The notes: generated by a model not told the origin, from the letters alone. A stretch of 64,000 nt of DNA from Lachnospiraceae bacterium (GCA_910575775.1 CAJTEY010000019.1:1-64000), one strand, 5' to 3'; shown: positions 8,636 to 17,297, counted from the stretch's first letter. Numbers and translations: made by a program.

Positions 8636-10060
8636 TTGGAACAGAAAAACACATGGGAAACTTATGATGAGAAACAGCTAGGGGAAGTGGACGCTTTTGC
8701 CAGAGAGTATATGGACTTTCTGGACAGAGGAAAGACCGAGCGGGAGTGCATCGACCAGATCGTAAATACGCTGGATGAGGCGGGATATCAGGAACTGGAG
8801 GCGCTGGTGAAGGACGGCAAAAAGCTGAAAGCCGGGGACAAGGTGTATTCCGTATGGATGAATAAATCCATTGTGATGTTTCAGATCGGCAAGGAGAAGA
8901 TGGAGGACGGCATCAATATTCTCGGGGCGCACATCGACTCTCCCCGTCTGGACGTGAAACAGAATCCTCTCTATGAGGACGGCGGTTTCGCCTATCTGGA
9001 CACCCATTATTACGGCGGCGTGAAAAAGTACCAGTGGGTGACGATTCCCCTTTCCATTCACGGCGTGGTTGTGAAGAAGGACGGCAGCACCGTGGAGGTC
9101 AACGTGGGCGAGAACGAGGACGATCCCGTTTTCTTCGTGTCCGACCTTTTGATCCATCTTGCGAGCGAGCAGCTTGAGAAAAAGGCAAACAAGGTGATTG
9201 AGGGCGAGGCGTTGGATATCATCATTGGCAATAAGCCTCTTGTGATCGATAAGAAGAAAAAGAAGGATGACGAGGAGGACAGCGCGCCGAAGGACGCTGT
9301 GAAGAAGGGAATCCTTGAAATTTTAAAGAGAGATTACGATTTTGAGGAGGAGGACTTTATCTCCGCCGAGCTTGAAGTGGTGCCCGCCGGGAAGGCGAGG
9401 GAGGCAGGTTTTGACCGCAGCATGATTCTTTCCTACGGACAGGATGACCGCGTGTGCGCGTTCTCTTCCCTGAAAGCGATGCTGGAGATCGGGCAGACCG
9501 AAAGAACGGCATGCTGTATTCTTGTGGATAAAGAGGAGATCGGCAGCGTAGGCGCGACCGGTATGCAGTCCAAATTCTTTGAGAACGCGGTGGCGGAGGT
9601 GATGAACCTTCTCGGTGAGTACAGTGAGCTTGGCCTGCGCAGATGCCTTGCACGCTCCTGTATGCTTTCCTCCGACGTGAGCAGCGCATATGATCCGGCA
9701 TATGCGTCCAGCTTTGACAAGAAGAACGTGGCTTACCTTGGCGGCGGCATGGTGTTTAACAAGTTTACGGGCAGGGGCGGCAAGTCCGGCTCCAACGATG
9801 CCAACGCGGAGTATCTCGGTCACATCCGTGCGATCTTTGAGAAGGAGAAGGTGAATTTCCAGACAGCGGAGCTTGGCAAGGTGGATCTTGGCGGCGGCGG
9901 CACGATCGCCTATATCCTTGCGCTCTACGGCATGAACGTGATCGACAGCGGCGTGGCGGTATTAAACATGCACGCGCCCTGGGAGGCAACAAGTAAGGCG
10001 GACGTGTACGAGACGAAGCGCGGGTATGTGGCTTTTCTGGAAAATGCATGCCTATATTAA
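8636..10060 (+). CDS. apeB: M18-family aminopeptidase
   Basis: The protein is 474 residues from a TTG start at 8636, chosen because AGAGGAG lies eight bases upstream; an upstream ATG at 8594 has no good site. M18 metal and active-site signatures are visible: GAHIDSPRLD near residue 100, the DKEEIGSVGATGMQS block with the catalytic Glu pair near 300, and NMHAPWEATSKADVYETKRGY near the end. These enzymes are cytosolic, form dodecamers, and release N-terminal, often acidic, residues from peptides. A Lys-rich stretch near 205-222 is a variable loop. A dispersed hairpin element begins directly after the stop codon. Confidence 0.93.
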   Translation: MEQKNTWETYDEKQLGEVDAFAREYMDFLDRGKTERECIDQIVNTLDEAGYQELEALVKDGKKLKAGDKVYSVWMNKSIVMFQIGKEKMEDGINILGAHIDSPRLDVKQNPLYEDGGFAYLDTHYYGGVKKYQWVTIPLSIHGVVVKKDGSTVEVNVGENEDDPVFFVSDLLIHLASEQLEKKANKVIEGEALDIIIGNKPLVIDKKKKKDDEEDSAPKDAVKKGILEILKRDYDFEEEDFISAELEVVPAGKAREAGFDRSMILSYGQDDRVCAFSSLKAMLEIGQTERTACCILVDKEEIGSVGATGMQSKFFENAVAEVMNLLGEYSELGLRRCLARSCMLSSDVSSAYDPAYASSFDKKNVAYLGGGMVFNKFTGRGGKSGSNDANAEYLGHIRAIFEKEKVNFQTAELGKVDLGGGGTIAYILALYGMNVIDSGVAVLNMHAPWEATSKADVYETKRGYVAFLENACLY

Positions 10061-10198
10061 CGTGAGAAGTACTTCTAACCACTCACAGCAGAGGCTGTTT
10101 CGTGGAGAAGCACTAAGTCTCACGCAGGAGAATGCCTGAAAAGCGGCATTCTCCGCACCGATTTGAGATTCCGTGAAGAGGAATCAAGGTGGTTAGAG
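10061..10198 (+). repeat. Dispersed hairpin element, copy A
   Basis: The element starts right after the apeB stop codon. Hairpin 1 (10061-10124) has outer CGTGAG/CTCACG, middle AGTACTTCT/AGAAGCACT, CCAC/GTGG and an ACAGC/GCTGT tip. Hairpin 2 (10127-10154) is a perfect 10-bp stem, GGAGAATGCC/GGCATTCTCC. Hairpin 3 (10167-10185) is GATTCC/GGAATC. The tail GGTGGTTAGAGTGG could also pair with TCTAACCAC in hairpin 1. Copy B at 63536 matches across hairpins 1 and 2 with compensatory changes. Copy C at 46551 shares hairpin 2 and the tail. The function is unknown. Confidence 0.85.
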
Positions 10199-10395
10199 TG
10201 GAAAGCTGACTTGGTCAGTCAAAGATGTGTATGTGTAATGAAGTATGTAAGGATGGGAGCGCATGGCAGAGTGAGAGCTTTTGCGCTCTTTTCTCAAGTA
10301 TAAATGATCGCAGAGGAGAATCAGAGTATTCCGTTGGAAAACTTATGGATTCTCTTCGCGTTCATCACTAGAAAATGCCTCGGAATGGAGACGAA
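10199..10395 (+). other. Intergenic stretch with weak hairpins, no gene seen
   Basis: No convincing ORF is present. AGAGC/GCTCT near 10274-10290 is followed by TTTTCT and may be a weak terminator. GAGAATC and GATTCTC (about 10316-10356) form a longer inverted repeat that resembles hairpin 2 of the upstream element and may be a decayed part of it. GGAG at 10387-10390 is the queA ribosome-binding site. Confidence 0.5.
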
Positions 10396-11430
10396 ATGTC
10401 AGAATTAAAAAAATCGGATTTTTACTTTGATTTACCGCAGGAACTGATTGCCCAGGATCCTTTGGAGGATCGCTCCGCGTCCAGACTCCTTGTGCTGAAC
10501 CGAAAGACGGGAGCGGTGGAACATCATACGTTTAGGGAAATCACGAATTATGTAAGATCGGGAGACTGTCTGGTTTTAAATAATACCAAGGTCATTCCGG
10601 CAAGGCTGATGGGCGTGAAGGAGGATACGGGTGCGGCAATCGAGGTGCTGCTGTTAAAGCGGCGGGACAACGACGTTTGGGAAACCCTCGTAAAGCCCGG
10701 GAAAAAGGCGAGACCCGGCGCAAAGATTGTCTTTGGGGACGGGTGTCTGCGGGCGGAAGTGCTGGACGTGGAGGAGGAGGGCAACCGCCTGATCCGCTTT
10801 GACTATGAGGGGATTTTTGAGGAGGTGCTTGACCGTCTTGGGGAAATGCCGCTGCCGCCTTATATTACCCATAAATTGCAGGACAAAAACCGCTACCAGA
10901 CCGTGTACGCGAAATATGAGGGCTCTGCAGCGGCGCCAACGGCGGGGCTTCACTTTACCGAAGAATTACTTGCGCAGATAGAGGAAATGGGCGTAAATAT
11001 TGCCTATGTGACCCTCCATGTGGGGCTGGGCACCTTCCGTCCCGTGAAAGCGGACAACATTTTGGAGCACCATATGCATTCCGAGCATTATGAGGTGACG
11101 CCCGAGACGGCGGAGCTGATCAACCGCACGAAGGAGAGCGGCGGGCGCGTGATCTGCGTGGGGACGACAAGCTGCCGCACGGTGGAGAGTGCGGCGGACG
11201 AAAACGGTCGGGTGCAGCCGGGGTGCGGAGATACGGAGATCTTTATTTACCCGGGGTATCGGTTTAAGGTGCTGGACTGCCTGATCACGAATTTTCATCT
11301 GCCGGAATCCACGCTGGTAATGCTTGTTTCTGCGCTTGCGGGCAGAGAGAACGTGCTGGCGGCGTACCGGGAGGCGGTGGAGGAGAGGTATCGGTTTTTC
11401 TCTTTTGGGGATGCGATGCTTGTGATTTAA
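10396..11430 (+). CDS. queA: tRNA preQ1(34) S-adenosylmethionine ribosyltransferase-isomerase
   Basis: The protein is 344 residues from ATG 10396, preferred over ATG 10375 because GGAG lies five bases before it and QueA proteins start near this Leu-Lys-Asp/Ser-Phe segment. It transfers and isomerises the ribosyl moiety of SAM onto preQ1-modified tRNA to make epoxyqueuosine. Characteristic blocks are [16 protein letters not shown] ([16 protein letters not shown]), [13 protein letters not shown], the APTAGLHFT block near residue 180, and [14 protein letters not shown]. The C-terminal [16 protein letters not shown] is also typical. It stands alone rather than next to tgt. The 3' region overlaps no other gene. 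Confidence 0.97.
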   Translation: MSELKKSDFYFDLPQELIAQDPLEDRSASRLLVLNRKTGAVEHHTFREITNYVRSGDCLVLNNTKVIPARLMGVKEDTGAAIEVLLLKRRDNDVWETLVKPGKKARPGAKIVFGDGCLRAEVLDVEEEGNRLIRFDYEGIFEEVLDRLGEMPLPPYITHKLQDKNRYQTVYAKYEGSAAAPTAGLHFTEELLAQIEEMGVNIAYVTLHVGLGTFRPVKADNILEHHMHSEHYEVTPETAELINRTKESGGRVICVGTTSCRTVESAADENGRVQPGCGDTEIFIYPGYRFKVLDCLITNFHLPESTLVMLVSALAGRENVLAAYREAVEERYRFFSFGDAMLVI

Positions 11431-11534
11431 TATTATTTTGCTTTTCAAAGAGAACTGGAAGATATTTGGGTTAGAATTAACCGAAATATCTTCTGGTGCG
11501 TTTCGCTGGAATGATAAGAACGAAGGAGTAACCT

Positions 11535-13331
11535 GTGAGAATGAAATACAGAAGAGGGATTTTGCTCGGCTTTTTTCTGGTTCTGCTCTATACGGTCGGT
11601 CTCTATTCGGAGTCCGAGTTGGAAGACAGGATGGAAACGGCTGCAGATGCGGTATCGGAGACAAATACGGGAAAAAGTTATGTCAGCGTGGCGGGACATG
11701 AGATTGCACTGTGGCAGCAAGGCGGTCAGTTCTACGCCTTTCTTCCTTCCGCCTGCAGGGAGATGGACTTGCAGCCGGAAATACCGAAGGAGACCGCTCC
11801 CGATTCTATCGTGTGGATGTATTCGGAAAATATTCCAGCCGTTTTTATTGATACAAAGTCCGGGAGCGCGGAACAAATTCATGCGGATAAAAACGTAAAG
11901 GAAGCAGGGGAAATTTCCGTTTTGGAAGCGGACGGTAGCATCAGCCTCCGTATGCCGCTTGCCTATATCAAGAGTAGGGGCAACACTTCTTTTACTTCTT
12001 TTGAAAAAAAGCCTTATCAGATTAAATTGACGGATGCAGTATCGCTTTTGGGTATGGATGCCGCGAAAAAATGGATTTTCATTTCCAATGCGCCGGACAC
12101 GACGCTTCTTAGGAACGCGCTTTCCAGAAAGCTTGCAGGGCAGCTTGACTTGGCGCGGTCGAATGACGGTGTCTTTGTGGATCTGTATTTAAATGGGGAA
12201 TACGCAGGAAACTATTATGTCACGGAAAAGGTGGAAGTGCATAAAAACCGTCTTCCGATAACGGACATGGAGAAGATGACGGAACTTACGAACAACAACG
12301 AAGAGTTCAACGTCTATGAGACTGCGTGGACGGATACGACAAAGGCAAAAGATGTGCCGAAAGACCCTGTGGATATCACAGGCGGTTATTTAATTGAGCG
12401 GGATTTTGGGGAGCGGTTTCTTTCCGAAGTCGAGATTAACGGCAGCTATTTTATAACTGAGGCGGAAGAATCGTTCATTGTTCGTTCACCAGAATATGCT
12501 TCGGAGAATCAGATTGCCTATATTAACAGCTATATTCAAAGTGTGGAAAACGCTATTTTGTCACATGACGGCATCGATCATGAGAGCGGAAAGTCCTATC
12601 AGGATTTGATTGACGTGGATTCTTTTGCGCGAAAATATCTTTTGGAGGAAGTGACGGCTAATTATGACGGCGGCGTGGCAAGTTCCTATTTTTACAAGGA
12701 CAGGGATGCCGTCAGTGAAAAACTGTTTGCGGGACCGATATGGGATTATGACGTCACGTGGGGAAATACCCCGGCTTACATCGGATACCTTTCGAATTCG
12801 CCCAAGCGGCTGACAAGGCTGGATTTTCATCAGGACTCGTCCGTATGGTTTCCCGCCTTATATGAAAAACCGGAATTTTATCAAGCGGTTATTTCCTGCT
12901 ACCGGAGAGATATCAGTCCCTATTTGGAGACGATGGCTTTGCAGACGCTTCCGCAGCTTGTAGAGATGACCGCCGCGTCCGCGGCTATGGACAGGGTTCG
13001 GTGGTCGGCACAGTATGCGGAGAACAGTACATGGGAGAGCCGTGAAGAGGAGGTCGCTTTTTTGGCGGACTATATTTTAGAACGCAAAGCGTTTCTGGAC
13101 AAGGCATGGATAGAGCAGACTGCGATACATGAAATTGAGTTATTCATCGAAGATGCGCCTTATGATACGCTGTATGTTTTTTCGGGAGAGAAGATGCCGA
13201 AAATGCCGGATGCGGAAATATCTTATGCGGAGTTTCTGGGATGGACTTCAGAAAAGGATGGTCAGCCGCCCGATTTGCATATTCCTGTTTATGAAGATAT
13301 GGTTTTCCACGCAGTGTTACAATATCCCTGA
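11535..13331 (+). CDS. CotH-kinase family secreted protein
   Basis: The protein is 598 residues from GTG 11535, with GGAG six bases upstream. It starts with a signal peptide or anchor (residues 6-22). CotH motifs are present: SRGNTSFTSFEKKPYQIKL near 150, WIFISNAPDTTLLRNAL near 180, LNGEYAGNYYVTEKVEV near 220, GGYLIERDF near 290 and GPIWDYDVTWGN near 405. CotH proteins are atypical kinases that phosphorylate spore coat proteins in Bacillus. Related proteins in Clostridia are secreted and often tied to the cell surface or cellulosomes. The C-terminus (about 540-598) looks like a small Listeria-Bacteroides-type repeat (FLGWTSEKDG). The target is unknown. Confidence 0.88.
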   Translation: MRMKYRRGILLGFFLVLLYTVGLYSESELEDRMETAADAVSETNTGKSYVSVAGHEIALWQQGGQFYAFLPSACREMDLQPEIPKETAPDSIVWMYSENIPAVFIDTKSGSAEQIHADKNVKEAGEISVLEADGSISLRMPLAYIKSRGNTSFTSFEKKPYQIKLTDAVSLLGMDAAKKWIFISNAPDTTLLRNALSRKLAGQLDLARSNDGVFVDLYLNGEYAGNYYVTEKVEVHKNRLPITDMEKMTELTNNNEEFNVYETAWTDTTKAKDVPKDPVDITGGYLIERDFGERFLSEVEINGSYFITEAEESFIVRSPEYASENQIAYINSYIQSVENAILSHDGIDHESGKSYQDLIDVDSFARKYLLEEVTANYDGGVASSYFYKDRDAVSEKLFAGPIWDYDVTWGNTPAYIGYLSNSPKRLTRLDFHQDSSVWFPALYEKPEFYQAVISCYRRDISPYLETMALQTLPQLVEMTAASAAMDRVRWSAQYAENSTWESREEEVAFLADYILERKAFLDKAWIEQTAIHEIELFIEDAPYDTLYVFSGEKMPKMPDAEISYAEFLGWTSEKDGQPPDLHIPVYEDMVFHAVLQYP

Positions 13332-13344
13332 GCGGCTTCTTGTG

Positions 13345-13785
13345 TTATGATTCCTTCGCGGTGTCCAATACGGCAAATCCGTGGTCGAGAAGCATTTCGT
13401 TGGCATCCATGATGGTCATATGATTCATCAGGGCGAACAGAATCAGCGCGTCCCGCCCATCTCTGGCATACAATTCCCGATTGCCGGAAAGCTTCAGCAT
13501 TTTTTGTGTTTCCTCCTCGGACAGTCTCAGCCCGAAAGAAAGGGCGATCAGCTTGTCACGGGAGGGAATTTTATCGCCCGCAAAAATCCGATAGACATAG
13601 GCGCGCCCAAGCAGAGAACCCCGGATCACGTCCGCACGCCGGAGGTTCTTTTGCGCCAGCAGCATCTGCAGATGATCTGCCAGACTTTCTTTCAGCATAT
13701 GTGTTCTGTTTTTCTCCAGATAGTCTTCCATATCCGTTGCGGTTCTGATTTCATGCCGCAGTTCATCCGTTGACTTTTCATCCAT
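13345..13785 (-). CDS. Small helix-turn-helix (XRE-like) regulator
   Basis: The protein is 146 residues. The centre (about 36-95) reads as an XRE-type helix-turn-helix (LQMLLAQKNLRRADVIRGS, then AYVYRIFAGDKIPSRDKLIAL). A C-terminal helical segment follows (EETQKMLKLSGNRELYARDGRDALI). Proteins of this build occur beside Ser/Thr kinases in Clostridia, and here a kinase gene lies 1.3 kb away. It is divergent from the acyltransferase gene. It has its own strong promoter, and a perfect 17-bp palindrome sits in the shared promoter region. The inference is that it binds that palindrome. Convergent to the CotH gene with only 13 bases between them. Confidence 0.8.
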   Translation of the reverse strand: MDEKSTDELRHEIRTATDMEDYLEKNRTHMLKESLADHLQMLLAQKNLRRADVIRGSLLGRAYVYRIFAGDKIPSRDKLIALSFGLRLSEEETQKMLKLSGNRELYARDGRDALILFALMNHMTIMDANEMLLDHGFAVLDTAKES

Positions 13786-13825
13786 TCTGCATCGAAGTCC
13801 TTCCTGTGTATTTCCTGTAAATCTT

Positions 13826-13854
13826 ATTATATCTGTTTATGGTAAGCGTGACAA
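13826..13854 (-). promoter_or_regulatory. Sigma-A promoter of the HTH regulator
   Basis: On the minus strand TTGTCA (13854-13849) and TATAAT (13831-13826) are 17 bases apart, close to consensus. The predicted start lies about 35 bases upstream of the regulator's ATG. Confidence 0.85.
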
Positions 13855-13867
13855 CTGTGGAGGAAAT

Positions 13868-13884
13868 GTCTACCGTCGGTAGAC
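13868..13884. promoter_or_regulatory. Perfect palindrome, probable operator
   Basis: GTCTACCG-T-CGGTAGAC is a perfect 8+1+8 inverted repeat. It lies upstream of the divergent regulator promoter and overlaps the -35 region of the acyltransferase promoter (TATAAT at 13906-13911). It is the right size for a dimeric HTH protein. The neighbouring XRE-like protein is the obvious candidate, by inference. Confidence 0.7.
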
Positions 13885-13905
13885 CAAAATCGACAAAATT
13901 TTCCC

Positions 13906-13911
13906 TATAAT
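13906..13911 (+). promoter_or_regulatory. -10 element of the acyltransferase gene
   Basis: A consensus TATAAT lies 24 bases before the start codon. The -35 is poor (a TAGACC-like hexamer at the edge of the palindrome). This suggests that expression depends on, or is blocked by, a protein at the palindrome. Confidence 0.6.
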
Positions 13912-13934
13912 ACCATCATGGGAGAGGGAAAAGC

Positions 13935-15038
13935 ATGAAATACACAGAGATATCTTTATCCGGGAAGGGAAAAGAGAAGCGCGTATATTACGAATGGATA
14001 CGTCTGACTGCCTGTTTTTTTGTTATATTTAATCACCTGAAAGGCTATGTGCTGTTTCAGAACGCGTCCGGCGCAAAGCAGTTGTTTTACATGGTTCTTT
14101 CTGTGATTACCAAAATCAATGTGCCGCTGTTTTTCATGGTTTCCGGCGCGCTGCTCTTGGGAAAGCGAGAGGATATTTTCACGGTTTTAAAAAAGCGGGT
14201 CAGCAGGATTTGTCTGGTTATCCTGCTTTTTTCTCTGGGCATTTACACGGAGTGCCGGTTGTACGCGCTCGCGCAGGGCAGGGACTACGAATTTACGGTG
14301 AAGCGTTTCCTTTACGGGGTATTTGAAAGGAGTCTGGATGAGACGGGCGCCTACTGGTATCTCTATGCCTATCTTGGTTTCCTTTTATTATTGCCTCTGA
14401 TGCAGAAAATAGCGGGACAGATGAGCCGGAGCGATTTTTACACGCTGTTTGCACTGCATTTTATAATCTGGTCGATGTTTCCCATCTGCAATCTTTTCCT
14501 ACGTCTGGCAGGGTGCGAAAGTCTTTCTCTGGCGGGGGAATTTTCTGTGCCGCTCGCCACGACGGCGGCGTTTTTCTATCCCCTTACAGGCTATTATATC
14601 GACCGTAAAATAGAGATACGGGCGGTCTCCAAAAGAAAATGGGCTGGGCTTTGTGCGGCGGCTGCTGTGGCAATCTGCCTGTCCTGTCTTTGTGTGTATT
14701 TGGATGGGGCGGCGGATGAGACCTTTATTTCCCTGTTCGACTATGTGCTCGCCATCGCGGTATTTCTGGCTGTCAAATATACGACGGCTGTCAAAATACC
14801 GGCATTGTCATCCGGAAAAACGGCGGAGGCGGTCTGTTTTATGGGTTCGCTCACCTTCGGCATTTATCTGTTGGACCACTATTTTAAATTGGTTTTGTAT
14901 GAGAATTACGAAGCCTTTGCAGAGCGGTTTATGCCGTCCCTTTTCGCCTCCTTCGGCTGGTGCGCGGTCAGTATGTTTTTGGGAGGAACTGTGACGTGGC
15001 TGTTAAAAAAGTTGCCGTTGTTTAAAAATATATTATGA
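13935..15038 (+). CDS. Acyltransferase-3 family membrane protein
   Basis: The protein is 367 residues with about ten hydrophobic helices. The N-terminus has the family pattern YYEWIRLTACFFVIFNHL, with the Arg and His thought to be catalytic in acyltransferase-3 proteins, then PLFFMVSGALLLGK. The fold matches OafA/WecH-type enzymes that O-acetylate surface polysaccharides or lipids. The substrate cannot be inferred. The start follows GAGAGGGAAAAGC. It is divergent from the HTH regulator and is followed by the kinase gene, which has its own promoter. Confidence 0.85.
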   Translation: MKYTEISLSGKGKEKRVYYEWIRLTACFFVIFNHLKGYVLFQNASGAKQLFYMVLSVITKINVPLFFMVSGALLLGKREDIFTVLKKRVSRICLVILLFSLGIYTECRLYALAQGRDYEFTVKRFLYGVFERSLDETGAYWYLYAYLGFLLLLPLMQKIAGQMSRSDFYTLFALHFIIWSMFPICNLFLRLAGCESLSLAGEFSVPLATTAAFFYPLTGYYIDRKIEIRAVSKRKWAGLCAAAAVAICLSCLCVYLDGAADETFISLFDYVLAIAVFLAVKYTTAVKIPALSSGKTAEAVCFMGSLTFGIYLLDHYFKLVLYENYEAFAERFMPSLFASFGWCAVSMFLGGTVTWLLKKLPLFKNIL

Positions 15039-15081
15039 GTTTAAAAAAGAGATCCTGTTTTATTGTTGGATAGGGATATGG

Positions 15082-15087
15082 TATAAT
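15082..15087 (+). promoter_or_regulatory. Extended -10 promoter of the kinase gene
   Basis: TATAAT is preceded by TGG, giving an extended -10 element 37 bases before the chosen ATG. The -35 (TTTATT-like, 17 bases upstream) is weak. Confidence 0.6.
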
Positions 15088-15123
15088 AGAGAAGAATTTT
15101 ACCTTTTGAGAGGGAAATCAGAT

Positions 15124-16257
15124 ATGGTTTACGATGAGATAAAGCTGCTGAGACAGAGTGAGAAAAGTACGGTGCAGCTTGTGAAAGAGCAGGGCAGTGA
15201 ACGTCTTTTCGTGCGGAAAATTTTGCAGGGCAGACATCAGGTATACGCGGTTTTGCGGGAATTGACTCACCCATATCTGCCGATGGTATATGAGGTTACT
15301 TTTGAGGGCGGCAGCACGATTGTTGTGGAGGAGTATATTGAGGGACGAACGGCGGGCAGCGCAGCGCTTACGGAAAAACAGTGTCTTGTGATTGTGAGGG
15401 AGCTTTGCGACGCGCTGATTTTCCTGCATGGACAGGGGATCATCCACCGGGATATCAAGCCCTCCAACATAATGATTGCACAGGACGGGCATATCCGTCT
15501 GATCGATTTTGACGCGGCGCGGATGCCGAAGGAAAATTCGGAACAGGACACCGTACAGCTTGGCACGAGAGGGTATGCGCCGCCCGAGCAGTATGGGTTT
15601 TCTCAGACGGACGAGCGGGCGGATATCTATGCGCTCGGTGTAACAGTAAAACAGCTTCTGGGCGGAAATGCGGGGAAACGGCGCTATCAAAGAGTCCTTT
15701 CCAAGTGCACGAATTTGGATCTGGATAAAAGCTACCGATCCGTTCGTCAGGTAAAGAAAGCGTTTTCTGTTGTTTGGGATTGGCGGGCGGGGATTGCGTG
15801 CGCTGCGGCGGTTGTTTTGGCGGCAGTTATTTTGTGGAATCTCCTGCCGGACAGTATGCTGTCACAGGATAAGCCGCTTTCCGGGAGCACGGAACTGACC
15901 GTACTGCCGGCGCCGGAGGGGCTTTATTGGACTATGAAGCAGATTGGTGAGGAAAAATACTATTTTGCCGCCATTTCCAACTGGGATGACTATGAGGAGG
16001 AAGACAATTTTGACGCCTATGTTTACAATGAGGATGGAGAGTATGTCATGAACAACACGATAGAGATGGAGTTCATGATTGAGAATGGCTGGCCGGGGGT
16101 TCGGATCAGACCGGAGTTTGTGAATGAGTTCGGAAAGTCTTATCGTTTTGCCATTCAGGTGCTTTCCTCAAGACCGAACGAATACCGATCCAGTCTGCCC
16201 GTGGAACCGTGCCCCGGGGAGGATTACTTAAGCCCGCCGCTCAGGATTCCTGAATGA
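15124..16257 (+). CDS. Membrane-anchored Ser/Thr protein kinase with extracellular tail
   Basis: The protein is 377 residues from ATG 15124, with GAGAGGGA upstream. The kinase domain covers about 1-215. It has a Lys in VRKIL, the catalytic loop HRDIKPSNIMI near 108, an LIDFDAAR metal-binding block (DFD in place of DFG) near 128, and GTRGYAPPEQYG near 150. A clear GxGxxG glycine loop is not visible. A single membrane helix lies at about 222-240 (AAAVVLAAVILWNLL), then about 135 external residues without PASTA repeats. Two-sided topology suggests it senses something outside. Neighbours are an HTH regulator, an acyltransferase, a PilZ protein and a VanZ-like protein. The substrate is unknown. 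Confidence 0.88.
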   Translation: MVYDEIKLLRQSEKSTVQLVKEQGSERLFVRKILQGRHQVYAVLRELTHPYLPMVYEVTFEGGSTIVVEEYIEGRTAGSAALTEKQCLVIVRELCDALIFLHGQGIIHRDIKPSNIMIAQDGHIRLIDFDAARMPKENSEQDTVQLGTRGYAPPEQYGFSQTDERADIYALGVTVKQLLGGNAGKRRYQRVLSKCTNLDLDKSYRSVRQVKKAFSVVWDWRAGIACAAAVVLAAVILWNLLPDSMLSQDKPLSGSTELTVLPAPEGLYWTMKQIGEEKYYFAAISNWDDYEEEDNFDAYVYNEDGEYVMNNTIEMEFMIENGWPGVRIRPEFVNEFGKSYRFAIQVLSSRPNEYRSSLPVEPCPGEDYLSPPLRIPE

Positions 16258-16283
16258 TTTTCTGATTGATTGATACAAAGTAT

Positions 16284-16312
16284 TTGTAATTTACGCAAAA
16301 GCGTATTATAAT
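16284..16312 (+). promoter_or_regulatory. Promoter of the PilZ gene, with a palindrome in the spacer
   Basis: TTGTAA (16284-16289) and TATAAT (16307-16312) have a 17-base spacer. The spacer contains TACGC-AAAA-GCGTA (16292-16305), a short inverted repeat that could be an operator. Confidence 0.75.
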
Positions 16313-16385
16313 CGTAGAAAGATATTAGAACAGAAGACATTTTTCGGGTATTATGATTACAGGATAAAACAGAAAGGCGGAAAAC

Positions 16386-16727
16386 ATGGAGGAACGCAGG
16401 AGAAACAAGAGGATAGGGCTGTCATCCAAGCTGTTGATCAAGAGACTGGATGCGGAGGGCGCAGCGAAAGAGGTAGACATAGACGTGGTGGATGTGTCTA
16501 AGACGGGCGTGGGTTTTTTGTGCAGTGAAGCTCTGGAGATCGGCGCGGTTTATGAGGCATCTTTGACGATCTGGACGAAGGAAGTGATTCACGCATTTCT
16601 TGAGATCGTACGCATTGAGAAGAAAGATGACAATATCTTTTCCTACGGTTCGATTTTTATAGGCATGTCGGAGATCGAGGCAAGCCGGATCGAGACGTAC
16701 AGCACGATTGAGACGATGGAAGTTTAG
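16386..16727 (+). CDS. PilZ-domain protein
   Basis: The protein is 113 residues and essentially a single PilZ domain. The N-terminal RRRNKR matches the RxxxR c-di-GMP binding motif, and DVSKTGVGF matches the D/NxSxxG motif near residue 36. By family knowledge it should bind cyclic di-GMP and pass the signal to a partner. GAAAGGCGG lies upstream. It is followed after 14 bases by the VanZ-like membrane gene and is likely co-transcribed with it. A degenerate HD-GYP protein occurs elsewhere in the window (49516), but no diguanylate cyclase gene is visible here. Confidence 0.88.
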   Translation: MEERRRNKRIGLSSKLLIKRLDAEGAAKEVDIDVVDVSKTGVGFLCSEALEIGAVYEASLTIWTKEVIHAFLEIVRIEKKDDNIFSYGSIFIGMSEIEASRIETYSTIETMEV

Positions 16728-16741
16728 AAAGAAAAATCGGC

Positions 16742-17236
16742 ATGAACAAAAAAAGAAAAAGTCACATCCTTCTGGAACTCGGCGTGATTGCCATATCGTT
16801 TGCGGCACTCTTACTGCTCTTATATTTTGTGGTTGCGGTATCTTTCCAGAACGGGACAGTATCTTCTGACATAACGATGAAAATGGCAGGACAGATCGCA
16901 AGACGGATTTTTGAGAATCCCACGCAGGACCAGATTTCGACTACGGCGCTGATGATTCGTTATGGGGCGCATCTGGGTCTGTTCTTTGTGGTCGGTTTCG
17001 TAACCACCTTTGTGAGCATGGTTGTGTTCAGAAGATATTACAGAATACTCGGTGTGATGGGGGCGGGAGCGGTCTGCTATGTGCTTGCCTATTACACGGA
17101 ATATTACAAGCAGTTTGTGGAGGGCAGGCATTTTCAACAGTCCGATGCGGCGCTTAATTGGTATGGGAGCCTGGCGGGGATTTTTTGTATGGTTGGGTCG
17201 TATTTTTTGAACCGGCTGTTGGTGAAACTGTCATGA
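16742..17236 (+). CDS. VanZ-like membrane protein
   Basis: The protein is 164 residues with four predicted membrane segments. The region IRYGAHLGLFFVVG and the later YYKQFVEGRHFQQSD followed by LNWYGSLAG fit the VanZ pattern (R..AH...Y, then Q.F..GR...D...N..G). VanZ-like proteins have been linked to low-level teicoplanin resistance, but most members have no proven role. The gene immediately follows the PilZ gene, so the pair may be a c-di-GMP-responsive membrane unit; this is inference. Confidence 0.75.
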   Translation: MNKKRKSHILLELGVIAISFAALLLLLYFVVAVSFQNGTVSSDITMKMAGQIARRIFENPTQDQISTTALMIRYGAHLGLFFVVGFVTTFVSMVVFRRYYRILGVMGAGAVCYVLAYYTEYYKQFVEGRHFQQSDAALNWYGSLAGIFCMVGSYFLNRLLVKLS

Positions 17237-17297
17237 GGTCGGGAAATGGGTTATGAATGGCAGGACAGAAAACAGATTATAACGGCTATATAGAACA

